Positions 1-8,600 of a stretch of DNA of 22,889 nt are shown here, in pieces. Source of the stretch: CAZFQG01 sp964520785 (GTDB lineage Bacteria > Planctomycetota > Planctomycetia > Pirellulales > Thermoguttaceae); NCBI GenBank assembly GCA_964520785.1, contig CAZFQG010000101.1, forward strand, positions 1 through 22,889, in the 5' to 3' direction. Each line of letters starts with the position of its first letter. Position 1 is the stretch's first letter. Position numbers and translations under genes: made by a program. The notes under the pieces are model-generated. The model saw nothing but the letters and a program-made list of their open reading frames with translations, was not told the origin of the DNA and did not search any database.

Positions 1-2
1 TC

Positions 3-701
3 TACACGGCCGGCATCACCAACGGCCGGGTCGACTGGGAGCAACCGATTCCCGGCGATTTGACGTTCGACGGACTCGTGAACGAGGCGGACCTGGCCCT
101 CGTGAAAGCGAACTGGGGTGCCGCTTATCCCGATAATCCGATCATTCTCGGCGACCTCGGTTCCGGCGACCCTTCCCACGACGGCGCCGTAAACTCCGTC
201 GACTTGGATATCCTCCGCGCCAATTGGACGCCAACCCCCCCGGCGGCAGCCGTTCCCGAACCGGGAATTCTGGTATTGCTTGGGCTGCCGCTCGCCCTCG
301 CCGGATTGGGTCGGAGGGCAGGGGCGGCAAGGGAGACCGAGAATCCCGGAGAGCCGAATCCCGGAGAGCCCCCAACGGGGGCGGCAAGAAACAGCCTGGA
401 ACGTAACACCCATAACAGGTGGTCACTAATAACCCGAAAGAGCCCTAAGGGGGCGACACAAGGACATCCGAGATGTCCGTGCCGTCCCCTTGATCCCGAT
501 TTCAATGCCTTAGGCGGTTCCCTGGGCTCACGCCTTGGGCTACAACCTGCTACCTCTCTAGATTTATATGGAAATCCACGTCCTCTTCGCGGGTGGTCTT
601 TCAATCGCCCGCCAAGGGCGCTTTGTATGGGGAGCCGGCCGATTCTCGAACGTAGCGTGGCACGGCATAGCCGGGCAGGATATTTCGGAGGCGGCGAATG
701 A
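3..701 (+). CDS. C-terminal end of a dockerin / PEP-CTERM exported protein, no normal stop (5' partial)
   Basis: The frame is open from the left edge, so the gene starts outside the window. Two dockerin-like halves are visible: one ending LALVKANWG and one reading GAVNSVDLDILRANW. They are followed by a VPEP motif (around 253-264), a hydrophobic stretch rich in Leu/Gly/Ala and an RR pair (around 313-318). That is the PEP-CTERM sorting signal, known in EPS-producing Gram-negatives and planctomycetes as a membrane anchor that is cut off by exosortase. The Dx(D/N)xDG calcium loops are degenerate, so carbohydrate or cohesin binding is not assured. PEP-CTERM proteins normally stop a few residues after the arginines. 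Here the frame stays open for about 125 more codons, crosses a palindromic repeat cassette and ends inside the antisense of the 3' end of epmB. The tail beyond about 330 is therefore probably not native protein. The domain calls are firm; the true end is uncertain. Confidence 0.75.
   Translation, partial: YTAGITNGRVDWEQPIPGDLTFDGLVNEADLALVKANWGAAYPDNPIILGDLGSGDPSHDGAVNSVDLDILRANWTPTPPAAAVPEPGILVLLGLPLALAGLGRRAGAARETENPGEPNPGEPPTGAARNSLERNTHNRWSLITRKSPKGATQGHPRCPCRPLDPDFNALGGSLGSRLGLQPATSLDLYGNPRPLRGWSFNRPPRALCMGSRPILERSVARHSRAGYFGGGE
345..560. repeat. Composite palindromic intergenic repeat cassette
   Basis: This stretch is a chain of small repeat units and hairpins. A 15-bp unit beginning GAATCCCGGAGAGCC occurs twice in tandem around 346-375. 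It is followed by a perfect hairpin GCCCCC-aac-GGGGGC (368-382), a unit GAGCCCTAAGGGGGCGACAC (440-459), a perfect hairpin GGACATC-cga-GATGTCC (462-478), and a near-perfect hairpin around CCCTGGGC-tcac-GCCTTGGG (520-539, with one G-T pair and one mismatch) leading into GGGCTACAACCTG. From memory, short modules of this style (agcccc..gggcgacac, ..ggctcacgcc..gggctacaa) recur between genes in planctomycete genomes. I cannot verify copy number here. No gene is supported in it. Confidence 0.6.
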
Positions 702-1635
702 TTTCCCGGCCTTGCGCGGGGGGAACTTCGAAATGCGCCGCGCCGGCGACGCGGTCCAGTTGGTGCAGATAGTACGGAATCACGCCGTGATCCGCCAAGG
801 TTTCACACAGGGAGGCCATTGCCTCCGCCGAATCGTTGACGCCGCGGAGCAGGACGCTTTGCGCCAGGAGGGGAATTCCGGCTTCGCGGAGCCTTCGAAA
901 CCCCTTTGCGACCGTGGCGTCGATTTCGCGGGAATGGTTGACATGCAAGACCATGAACACCGTGCAGCGAGCCGCGAGGAGCGCCGAAAGCAACCCCTCG
1001 CCGACGCGGGACGGAAGGACGACCGGCAACCGGGAATGGATACGCACCCGCCGGACATGTGGAACCCCCCCTAACAGATGCAACCCTCTTGCCAGTTCCT
1101 CGTCCGAGCGCGTCAGCGGATCCCCTCCGCTGAGGATGACCTCGGAAATGCTCCGGTCTTGGCCGATCTCCTCAGCCCACTGGTCCCATCTGGGAACTTG
1201 GTCGTCACTCCATCGTGGCAATAGATGACGGCGAAAGCAGAAACGGCAGTGGACGCCACACCTTGGGGTTGTTACTATAAGGGCTCGCCCGTGGAACTTC
1301 CGCAGAATTCCCGGGCTTCGCGTGGCGGCGACCTCGCCGACCGGATCGGAGCCGAATCCCTGAACCGTATCAAGCTCCTCCTTTTGGGGAAGAACCTGGA
1401 GCAGGAGCGGATCGTGGGGACAGCCGCGTTCGATTCGCTCCAGGAAAGCCTGGGGAACGAGTAGCGGATACGCCTCGGCGGCCTCCCTCTGCTGGAGGGT
1501 TGGTTTGGAAAGCGTCAGTTGTTCATGGAGCGATTCGAGACTCGTAAGCGTTCCGGCAAGCAGCGGCGCGCGGCGGTGGAGCCGGTTGAGCCGGCGGTTT
1601 TTCGGTTCCATGTTTTCGGTGGATGGCGTTAGCAT
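601..1635 (-). CDS. epmB: EF-P beta-lysylation enzyme EpmB (lysine 2,3-aminomutase family)
   Basis: Radical SAM, PLP-dependent enzyme that in E. coli turns (S)-alpha-lysine into (R)-beta-lysine for EF-P modification. The cluster-binding motif is CGVHCRFC (Cys126, Cys130, Cys133), followed by FRRH. SGGDPL (169-174), RIHSRLPVV (198-206), HVNH (231-234), SVLLRGVND (260-268) and PYYLHQLDRVAGAAHFEV (287-304) all match the EpmB pattern. Lys338 in SPYKAPL lies where the PLP-binding lysine of the family is expected. The length of 344 aa is close to E. coli EpmB (342), and the C-terminal extension of catabolic lysine 2,3-aminomutases is absent. The start is uncertain: Met1 has only a very close GGCGG, and Met9 has no clear ribosome site. 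The gene is divergent from efp-epmA, its functional partners, which strongly supports the call over a catabolic aminomutase. Confidence 0.93.
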   Translation of the reverse strand: MLTPSTENMEPKNRRLNRLHRRAPLLAGTLTSLESLHEQLTLSKPTLQQREAAEAYPLLVPQAFLERIERGCPHDPLLLQVLPQKEELDTVQGFGSDPVGEVAATRSPGILRKFHGRALIVTTPRCGVHCRFCFRRHLLPRWSDDQVPRWDQWAEEIGQDRSISEVILSGGDPLTRSDEELARGLHLLGGVPHVRRVRIHSRLPVVLPSRVGEGLLSALLAARCTVFMVLHVNHSREIDATVAKGFRRLREAGIPLLAQSVLLRGVNDSAEAMASLCETLADHGVIPYYLHQLDRVAGAAHFEVPPAQGREIIRRLRNILPGYAVPRYVRESAGSPYKAPLAGD

Positions 1636-1710
1636 CCGCCCAATGGTATCAGAATCCGACGCTAAGATGTAGGACGGTGACGGCCCACGGAACGACGGAA
1701 GAAAATGCCG

Positions 1711-1726
1711 CGGTCCGGGCGGACCG
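1711..1726 (+). promoter_or_regulatory. Hairpin in the epmB-efp divergent spacer
   Basis: CGGTCCG-gg-CGGACCG is a perfect 7-bp inverted repeat 43 bases upstream of the efp start codon, followed by an A-rich stretch. It would form a hairpin in the efp leader, or could be an operator between the two divergent genes. There is no T-tract on either side, so it does not look like a terminator. The role is unknown, and I found no convincing -35/-10 pair in this 134-base spacer. Confidence 0.4.
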
Positions 1727-1769
1727 AAAGAAATAAACGAACGGAAAATGTAAAACCAGGAATCAGATC

Positions 1770-2339
1770 GTGGCGACGTACAACACGAGTGAGTTTAAGA
1801 AGGGACTAAAGATTCAGCTTGATGGCGATCCCTACCAGATGATCGAATGCAATTTCGTCAAGCCCGGTAAGGGCCAAGCGCTTTACAAATGCCGGCTGCG
1901 AAATCTTCTTCGCGGTACCGTCATCGATCGGACGTGGAAAAGCGGCGATTCGGTCGAGTCGGCCGACGTGGAGGAGATCGAGACCCAATTCCTTTACCGG
2001 CAGGGGGATCAGTTCGTGTTCATGGACAACCAAACCTATGAGCAGTACGAGCTTTCCGCCGAACAGGTGGACGACGGCTGGAAGTATCTCAAGGAGGGGA
2101 TGAATTGCAGCATGGTCCTCTTCAACGGAAGCCCGATTACGATGACCCCGCCGAACCACGTGGTCCTGAAGATCGAGTTCTGCGAGCCCGGCGCGAAGGG
2201 GAACACGGCGACGAACGTGGTCAAACCGGTGAAGTTGGAGACCGGCGCGGAAATAATGTGTCCCTCGTTCATCGAGATGGGCGAATCGATCCGGGTCGAC
2301 ACCAGGACCGGGGAATACATCGAACGCGTCAAGGTCTAG
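1770..2339 (+). CDS. efp: Translation elongation factor P
   Basis: EF-P binds between the ribosomal P and E sites and promotes peptide bond formation at polyproline stretches. The 189-residue protein begins MATYNTSEFKKGLKIQLDGD and carries the domain I loop VKPGKGQAL with Lys34 at its tip, the residue that EpmA beta-lysylates in E. coli. The OB domains follow, with FMDNQTYEQYEL (about 84-95), and the conserved C-terminal ending is GAEIMCPSFIEMGESIRVDTRTGEYIERV. The start is GTG at 1770, supported by AGGA eight bases upstream and by the exact EF-P N-terminus. The epmA start follows four bases after the stop, so the two are co-transcribed. The PGKGQ loop and the flanking epmA/epmB agree that this is a lysine-modified EF-P, not the arginine-rhamnosylated or PGKG-unmodified type. 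Confidence 0.97.
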   Translation: MATYNTSEFKKGLKIQLDGDPYQMIECNFVKPGKGQALYKCRLRNLLRGTVIDRTWKSGDSVESADVEEIETQFLYRQGDQFVFMDNQTYEQYELSAEQVDDGWKYLKEGMNCSMVLFNGSPITMTPPNHVVLKIEFCEPGAKGNTATNVVKPVKLETGAEIMCPSFIEMGESIRVDTRTGEYIERVKV

Positions 2340-2343
2340 CCGA

Positions 2344-3282
2344 TTGACCAAGCCGCTTGTTGAAATGCTGCGGTTTCGGGCCGCGCTCTTGGCGAAGACG
2401 CGGCGGTTTTTCGACGCGCGCGGTTTCGTCGAGGTCCAGACGCCGGTACTTTCGCGCGATACCGTCGTCGACCGTCACCTCGATCCGTTTTCGTTGCCGT
2501 ACGCCGGTCGGACGTGGTACCTGCAGACCTCGCCGGAATTCCACATGAAGCGGCTTCTCGCCCGGGGCGCCGGGGCGATCTACCAGATCGCGCGGGTTTT
2601 CCGCCGGGACGAGCGAGGACCGCTTCACAATCCTGAGTTCACCATGGTGGAATGGTACCGCGCCGGCGACGGATACTGCGACGGAATGGGGTTGCTCGGC
2701 GAACTGGCGGAGACGCTGCTCGGTCGCGGGCCGGCCGAGTGTCTCTCCTACACGGAAGCCTTCGAGCGGTTCCTGAATCTCCATCCGCCGACGGCTCCCC
2801 TCGAGGAACTTGCCGAGACGGCGCGCGAGCGACTCTCGAGCGTCCCCGAATTGGCCCGCGGCGACCGGGACGGATGGCTGGACCTGCTGCTGTGCGAATG
2901 CGTTCAGCCGTTTCTGGGGCGTAAGCACCCGTTGATCCTCTACGATTACCCGGCCTCTCAGTCGGCCCTCGCGAAGATCCGAACCGGCGTCTATCCGGTG
3001 GCGGAGCGTTTCGAACTCTACGTCGACGGCATCGAACTGGCCAACGGGTACCATGAACTGACCGACGCCGCGGAACTCCGCCGGCGGAACGCCGAAGTAA
3101 ACGACCTGCGGCGTAGGGACGGCAAGTCGCGGCTTCCCGAGGAGAGCCGCCTGCTCGATGCGATGGAACAAGGGTTGCCGGCGGCGACGGGGGTGGCTTT
3201 GGGATTCGACCGGCTCGTGATGGTCGCCGCCGATGCCACGTCTCTGGGGGAAGTTCTAGCGTTTCCGTTCGACGAGGCGTAG
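2344..3282 (+). CDS. epmA: EF-P--(R)-beta-lysine ligase EpmA (PoxA/GenX)
   Basis: A paralogue of class II lysyl-tRNA synthetase that lacks the anticodon-binding domain and attaches (R)-beta-lysine to Lys34 of EF-P. All class II core motifs are visible: motif 1 region RGFVEVQTPVLS (26-37), TSPEFHMKRLL (62-72), motif 2 FRRDERGPLHNPEFTMVEWYR (85-105, EF-P ligase-like), and motif 3 GVALGFDRLVML-like at about 284-294. The YPASQSALAK and VDGIELANGYHELTDA segments match E. coli EpmA. The length of 312 aa fits the family (325 in E. coli) and is far too short for LysRS. The start chosen is TTG at 2344, with AAGG nine bases upstream; ATG at 2365 (Met8) is a possible alternative. It sits four bases after efp in an obvious operon. 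Confidence 0.95.
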   Translation: MTKPLVEMLRFRAALLAKTRRFFDARGFVEVQTPVLSRDTVVDRHLDPFSLPYAGRTWYLQTSPEFHMKRLLARGAGAIYQIARVFRRDERGPLHNPEFTMVEWYRAGDGYCDGMGLLGELAETLLGRGPAECLSYTEAFERFLNLHPPTAPLEELAETARERLSSVPELARGDRDGWLDLLLCECVQPFLGRKHPLILYDYPASQSALAKIRTGVYPVAERFELYVDGIELANGYHELTDAAELRRRNAEVNDLRRRDGKSRLPEESRLLDAMEQGLPAATGVALGFDRLVMVAADATSLGEVLAFPFDEA

Positions 3283-3313
3283 CCCGCATTATTCACGAGG
3301 ACGCGCGGGATGT

Positions 3314-3637
3314 CTACTTTTCGGGAGCGCGGCTTCGTTGCAGTCGGATGATCTTCCGGTTCGCGGAATCCCAGTCGCCCGACTCGGCCAATTCCACGAC
3401 CCCTTGCAGGGCCGTGCTCGTCTCTTCGGTGAGCTGGTTCGCCTCGCCGGCTTGCTCGATCTTCGCCTTCCATTGCCGGAGCCACTCGGGGTTTTTCGCG
3501 GAAACGGCGGTCCGCACGCCGGCGATCATCTGGAGGGTCTCCGGGGTCTCGGGGGTCTTTTTCGCGCATCCGGCGAGGAGGAGCGCGGCGAGACCGATCG
3601 AAAACAAGCAACGTTTTCCGGTTAATCCGTCAGGCAT
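3314..3637 (-). CDS. Small predicted lipoprotein
   Basis: This 107-residue protein has a clear signal peptide (KRC, then LFSIGLAALLLAG) ending in the lipobox LLAGC with Cys24 as the lipidated residue. The remainder is charged and mostly helical in character, with no domain I recognise. A GGGAG ribosome site lies nine bases before the ATG. It follows the DUF1559 gene by about 70 bases on the same strand, a pairing that is frequent in planctomycetes, where small lipoproteins accompany DUF1559 genes; function is unknown. It converges with epmA, 31 bases away. Confidence 0.75.
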   Translation of the reverse strand: MPDGLTGKRCLFSIGLAALLLAGCAKKTPETPETLQMIAGVRTAVSAKNPEWLRQWKAKIEQAGEANQLTEETSTALQGVVELAESGDWDSANRKIIRLQRSRAPEK

Positions 3638-3706
3638 GGTTTAAGTCTCCCAATACATGGTTCTACCGGGGAAATGGGTGATCTTGGCTATCAATCGCGG
3701 CTCGGC

Positions 3707-4715
3707 CTACCAATCGGCCAGCACCTCGCCGCCGGCACGGCTGGCCATGCCGGCCCAGGTCGCCTGGTTGATTTCGTCGATGACGAAATGAACGCCGCCG
3801 TCCCCCATGAGAACGTTGCAGCCGCCGGGATGGTCAGACCACATCTGGCACGCATGCTTTAACATACTGTTGGGCGGATGGATAATCGGGGGGCTTTCGA
3901 AAGGCGGAGGGGCCGCTGTGTGCCTGAACCAGTGTCGCGGCGCGTTCGCTCGCCGGAAAGCCGTCGGCCGGTTTCGGCTTCACGAAGGCCCCCGGAACGA
4001 CCCCGACCCACGTCTTATCAGACAGCGACGGGCTATGTTCGCCGACGAAGACCGTGTTTGAAAGACCGTCGGAGACATCCCGCGCACCGATTCTCCCGTT
4101 GCGGAAGATCGGCCCGTCTGCTTGGGCCGAGGAATATGCGTCGACGGCGTAGCCCCAAGGCTCGTTCTGGCCGACGTTGGCGACGTAGCAACTCCGCCCA
4201 AACTCGACGAAAGTGGTTCCGCCCGATTTCTTGACGGGGCAGAGGGAATCGGTACCGGGGGCGGAAGGGCACAGGAAGGCGGAAAGAGTATTCTGGACGG
4301 GAATCCGGTTGTCGACGTGCCAGCAGGGGAGGTCGTAGTTGATCGAGTCGGCCAATGCTTCCTGTTCGAGATAAGGCAGCAGGAGGGCGCCCCAGGCCCA
4401 ACCGGGCCCGGCGTCGCGCGTTTGCGGATCGGGGCCGCCATGAACGCTCGGCAGGCTGATGTAGCCGGCCGGGTAGGAACCCTGGGCGTCGTGATAATTC
4501 TGGAACGCCAGGCCGAGTTGTTTCAGGTTGTTGCCGCACTGAATTCGCCGGGCCGCCTCGCGTGCCGCCTGGACGGCCGGAAGCAACAGCGCGATCAAGA
4601 TGCCGATGATGGCGATGACTACCAGCAGTTCAACCAAGGTGAAACCGCGCGGAAAACGGGCGGGCATTGGGAAAAACGGTCTGTCGGCAGGGGAAGGGCG
4701 TTTCGAGGAGTTCAT
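3707..4715 (-). CDS. DUF1559 prepilin-like protein, frameshifted near the C-terminus
   Basis: The N-terminus carries a type IV prepilin-type signal, RG-FTLVELLVVIAIIGILIALLLPAVQAAREAARR, with the cleavage site after Gly24, then CGNNLKQLGLAFQNYHD, the DUF1559 opening. The start chosen is the ATG at 4715; the frame is open back to 5093, but that part has no coding character. The frame hits a stop at 3834, before the expected ending. The typical C-terminal H-x9-DG signature (HPGGCNVLMGDG) is present just beyond it in another frame and continues to a TAG at 3707. Removing one base from the AAA run (TTT at 3858-3860 on the given strand) joins the two parts into one 335-residue protein ending ASRAGGEVLADW, of normal length. 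DUF1559 proteins are very numerous in planctomycetes; they are thought to be surface pseudopilin-like proteins, and their role is unknown. This is either a pseudogene or a one-base sequencing error. Confidence 0.85.
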
Positions 4716-4965
4716 GATATGCGTGTTTCCTTGTGGAGGGGTGGCGCGAAAAACGGGGAGACGGACAGTCCGCCGGACGAACGCGCGAGAGGAAAAACCG
4801 GCGGAGTTTCGAATGGAAAGAAGTGAAAACCGTTGATGCACCCGCCCGGACCATGGCGACGGCCAAGGGCGCGTCGCGCGGACGGAACCCGCGACCGAAA
4901 TCAACGGAAAAGCAACAGAAACCGCGGCGACCCAAGGGAACGCCGGCGGTCTGCGCAGAACGCGC

Positions 4966-5418
4966 TCACGCCCAAGACGGAGGCCCTCGGGCAAGAAGAC
5001 GGACCACCTGATATCGTCCATGCCGCCGGGAAACATCGACGGCGACGCGTGCCGTTTTTTCGGCGCCGGTTCGGACGACGGCCGGCGCGACAAATGCCTT
5101 TGCCAACCCGACGAACTGGCAGAGGGGGCATTCCGCTTCGGAGAGGACGCGGAATTTGGACGAAGACTGGATATTCCATGCGACCCCCTCGTCTGCGCGG
5201 CCCGTGTGGATCGGGGTTCCGATTCCTACCAGCCGCCCATTCGCCTCCTCCAGCCAATGCGCCATTCCCGGCAAGATCACGTGTGCCCCCTCTCCCACCG
5301 CCAAGAGGGCGAGGAAGTAAACGGCGAAGCACGCCCGGGTGAACCGGGATTTCAGGAAGGAATGGAAATCGCGATTCACGTGGGGAATCCGCAATTCGGC
5401 CAGGAGGGAAGGATTCAC
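4966..5418 (-). CDS. Small CxxC membrane protein, planctomycete DUF2946-like type
   Basis: The 150-residue product has a hydrophobic segment (CFAVYFLALLAVGEGAHVIL, about 30-49), then a loop, a CPLCQF motif (Cys97, Cys100) and a C-terminus ending RLLARGPPSWA. From family memory, short planctomycete proteins with one N-terminal membrane segment, a C-x-x-C-(R/Q)-F motif and an (A/S)R(A/G)PP ending are common and have no known function; the CxxC could bind metal or be redox active. The GTG start at 5418 has no clear ribosome site, so the start is unsure. The promoter immediately upstream supports transcription in this direction. It could head an operon with the DUF1559 and lipoprotein genes, although 250 non-coding bases separate it from DUF1559. 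Confidence 0.6.
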   Translation of the reverse strand: MNPSLLAELRIPHVNRDFHSFLKSRFTRACFAVYFLALLAVGEGAHVILPGMAHWLEEANGRLVGIGTPIHTGRADEGVAWNIQSSSKFRVLSEAECPLCQFVGLAKAFVAPAVVRTGAEKTARVAVDVSRRHGRYQVVRLLARGPPSWA

Positions 5419-5475
5419 GGAGGGACTGGAATCAGGAAAAACGGGCGAAAGGTCCGAATAAAACGCATTGCGACA

Positions 5476-5504
5476 ATTCTATTGGATCGGGAATACGACG
5501 TCAA
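5476..5504 (-). promoter_or_regulatory. Strong sigma70-type promoter for the CxxC membrane protein
   Basis: On the minus strand the sequence reads TTGACG (5504-5499), a spacer of exactly 17 bases, then TAGAAT (5481-5476). Each box matches five of six consensus bases. Transcription would start near 5469 and give a leader of about 50 bases to the GTG at 5418. A 17-codon open frame MRFIRTFRPFFLIPVPP begins at 5468, essentially at the predicted transcript start. Its stop overlaps the GTG as GTGA. Confidence 0.6.
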
Positions 5505-5551
5505 GGACGGCTCAACAAGGCCGACTCTTCCATCCGTAAGACTGGGGGCTC

Positions 5552-5578
5552 TCCTTTCCGGAAAGGGGCTTTCTTTTT
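5552..5578 (+). terminator. Possible intrinsic terminator / palindrome after the giant CotH gene
   Basis: CCTTTCCGGAAAGG (5553-5566) is a perfect 14-bp palindrome, followed on the plus strand by CTTTCTTTTT. The T-tract suits termination of plus-strand transcripts. On the minus strand, where the giant gene ends 72 bases upstream, the same hairpin lacks a T-tract. It may block stray transcription in one direction or act as a hairpin 3' end for the giant mRNA. Confidence 0.35.
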
Positions 5579-5637
5579 CGAGGAATTGGCCGAAGAACGG
5601 AGGGAAGTCCTCGAACCGCGTCGGAGACGAGGGGGGC

Positions 5638-8600
5638 TTATTCCCCCAGCCAGGCCAAGATTGCCGCGGCGTGCTCGGGAGCGACCTGACGCCTGGCGGA
5701 AGGGGTCCGCCTTGCATGGAGTTCTTGAAACCACGCGGCTTGGGCCATTTGGCGTATGCGCGAGACGTCCTTCTCGGGAGTCGGGCTTTCTCCCGCGGTC
5801 GCGGCATGAATAGCATCCGCCGCATGCATGGCGTCCGCGGCCGTAGGGGAAATACTTGCCGTTCGGATCGCGCCCCAGTTCGCGCGGACGAGGTCCAGAT
5901 CGGCCGCGCCGACCGTGCCGTCTCCGTTGGCGTCGCCGTCCGCCAAGGAGCCGGGAATGACCGTCCGACCCCAATTGGCGCGGATGATGTCCAGGTCGGC
6001 GGAGTCCACCACCGCGTCGCCGTTGAGATCACCGGGAAGGGGGAGCGGCGAGTTCTCGGCTCCCGGCGTGCCGCCGGCTACGGCACTGGCTCGCCAATTC
6101 GCCGGGTCGGAATAATCCCCTTCGGTATCGATGATTTCCAGCGACGGCCCCTCTCCGTCGGCGGCGCCGGGCCAAGGAGGATCGTCGGAATAGGCGAAGG
6201 CGAGCACCTCGAATCCGAACGCGTCGTAAAGCGCCAGGGCTTCTCCACTATTGGAGAGCCGTCCGGTGTATTGCCCCGCGACCGGCAACCCTTCGCCGTA
6301 CCGGGCGGTGAACGCGGCCTGGTTTCCGGCGACGAGTACGAATTCTCCGGGCCCGAGCGACGTGACGGCAGAACCGGTGAAGTCGAACGCGACCCCGCCG
6401 GAGATTCGCACGCCGGTGAGATCCATCGTTCGCGAGGACGTGTTCTTCAGCTCGATGAACTCGAAATCTTCATCGATGAAGGCCGGGTTGACCGCCCTTT
6501 CCGCGACGGTCGGCGGGCTGGGGTGGTAATGGATTTCGGTAATCCGCAGATGCTCCGGCACCGGATTCGCGTCGACGTCGCTGGTGACGACGATCGTGTC
6601 CGTGGCGATCACGTTTCCCCGGAAATCGCGGGCTTCGAGAACGATCTCGTTTTCTCCGACCTTGAGGGGAACGCTCACCCGCCAGTCGTCGAGCGACATC
6701 CAGGTGACCGGCAAGGGTTCTTTTGCGCCGGCGAGGTAGATATTTCGGACGTTCACCCAACCGGTCCCGGTGAGAATCGCCTTTCCGTCCTCGTCCGCGT
6801 TAAAAAACGGTTGTCCGCCGTTGGTGGAGATTTCGAACGGCACCTGCGGGAGGTCGTTGTTCACGTGATTCAGGGCGAAGTTACTTCGCGTTTCGATGAA
6901 GTCGAGGTGCCCGGCGAAGTCCTGCTCCGGCAAGAGTTCTCCGTAGTGCGTGGTCCAGTACGACATATAGTCGCGGTTGTAGGTCGTCGAGATGATGTCG
7001 TGGATGTGGCCGTAGTAGAGCCGCTTGTATTTCGCCTTCTGGGTGATCTTGATGAGTTCATTGTTGGAGAAGAGGCTGTTCGTCGCGTCGAAGAACCCGT
7101 CGAGGTCGTGAGGGAAATACACCGCGCGACCGTCGGGGCGGATATAGAAGAAGGCGTTGTGATTGAAGCCGTCGGAATAGTTGTCCCTCGCGCCGAATAG
7201 CTCCGCGAAGGCGAACCCGCGCAAAAACTGGTCGACGTCGACGAACTCCTCCAAGCGGTCGTAGAAATAGGCTCCGGTACTTCCCAGAAAGCTGACCAGC
7301 CGGATGCAGGGTCCGTAATTGTCTTCGGCGCGGTTGATTTCGTTGAGGAAGTTCCAGCGGTAGTTTTCCTTGTTCGCGCCGTGGCTGGTGATCGTGGGGA
7401 CCGTGTTCGCGTACGGAGTGGCCAACTTCGGCGCCTCCGGCGACCCCCCCACGGTTCCCAACGGGTAATAGATCAATTCCAGCTTGTATAAATAACCGTC
7501 GGAGCCGTTTTCGAAATACGTGTCCAGCAGTTCGTCGCCGAACCGGGTGAGCATTAGTTCGCCGGTGGAGGTGAGAGACGCCTTCGAGGGAATCACCTGG
7601 ACGAGGTCGTTGTAGAAACTGATGAAATCGCCCGCGTTGTTGACGAGGGTCCGGTAGAGGAATTCCCGCTGGCTCGTAATATAGACCTCGGACCGGTCGA
7701 TCACGACGGAGGAATGAATTCCGTTGAACAATTGATCGGGGTTGAACCGGACGTTGAACCCGAGGTAGATGTCGCCGTCGCGTCCCCGCTCGCTCCCCTT
7801 GAGCTTCACGCCGACGTCGTAGTATATCCGCGATTCATTGTAGATGACGGTCGCCGGCATTCTGGCGTTGCTGAGGACGTTGGTCGAATCGTGCAGCCAT
7901 TGTGTGTCGGACTGGGACATGACGATGCGGAAATTGTGTAACCCGTTCGTCGCGGCCAGACCGTCGTATACCTTGACGTAGGCGCCGGAATCGGGACCGG
8001 CGGCCGGGTAGGTCGCGGTCGCTCCGGCCCCGTCCACCGCCTCGATGTAGAACTGCAAGACGCTCGAAGCGGCCTTGCCGGAGAGGCCGATATCGTAGCG
8101 GCCGCCGCCGTAGTGCCCCATGCGGATGCTCTGCCATTGGCCGTCGTTCCACCGGTACCAGAGGCGGCACTCGGCGACCCCGTCCGGATCGGCCGCGTAT
8201 GCCTGGACGCGAATCTGCTCTCCCGGCCTGGGGACCGCCGGAGAGTGGATGACGCCGGTGAACGTCGGCCCCACGTTCGCCTCGTAAGTCGAGTTTCGTG
8301 CCCCCGGCGTTCCGGATGTCTCCGGTTGAACGAGGAGGGTCGTCCGGGCGAGGCGCTGGAAGTACAGCCGCGTGTGAAATAGGGGCGATCCGGCGAGCCA
8401 TTTCACGCGGAAGGAGATTTCGTACTCACGGCCGTTGACGATGTCGACGTTTCGGACGAAGGTGGTCTCGGCGTGGTTGTGGACGTCGTCGGCCCGGCCG
8501 GTGGAGATTAGATGCAATACGTTGTTGCCGGGATCATCCGGATCGGTGACGATCCGGCTCGTTTCGTGGGTGCCGAGAATCCGCCAGGCGTCGGTGGTGT

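Noticed and set aside
4716..5093. N-terminal extension of the DUF1559 protein
   Set aside because: The extension lacks coding character and would bury the prepilin signal, which must be near the N-terminus.
5020..7200. A 726-codon plus-strand open frame antisense to the CotH giant
   Set aside because: It is the mirror of a long GC-rich gene; the residue mix (Arg, Gly, Val, Asp rich) shows no domain, and the minus-strand protein has clear domains throughout.
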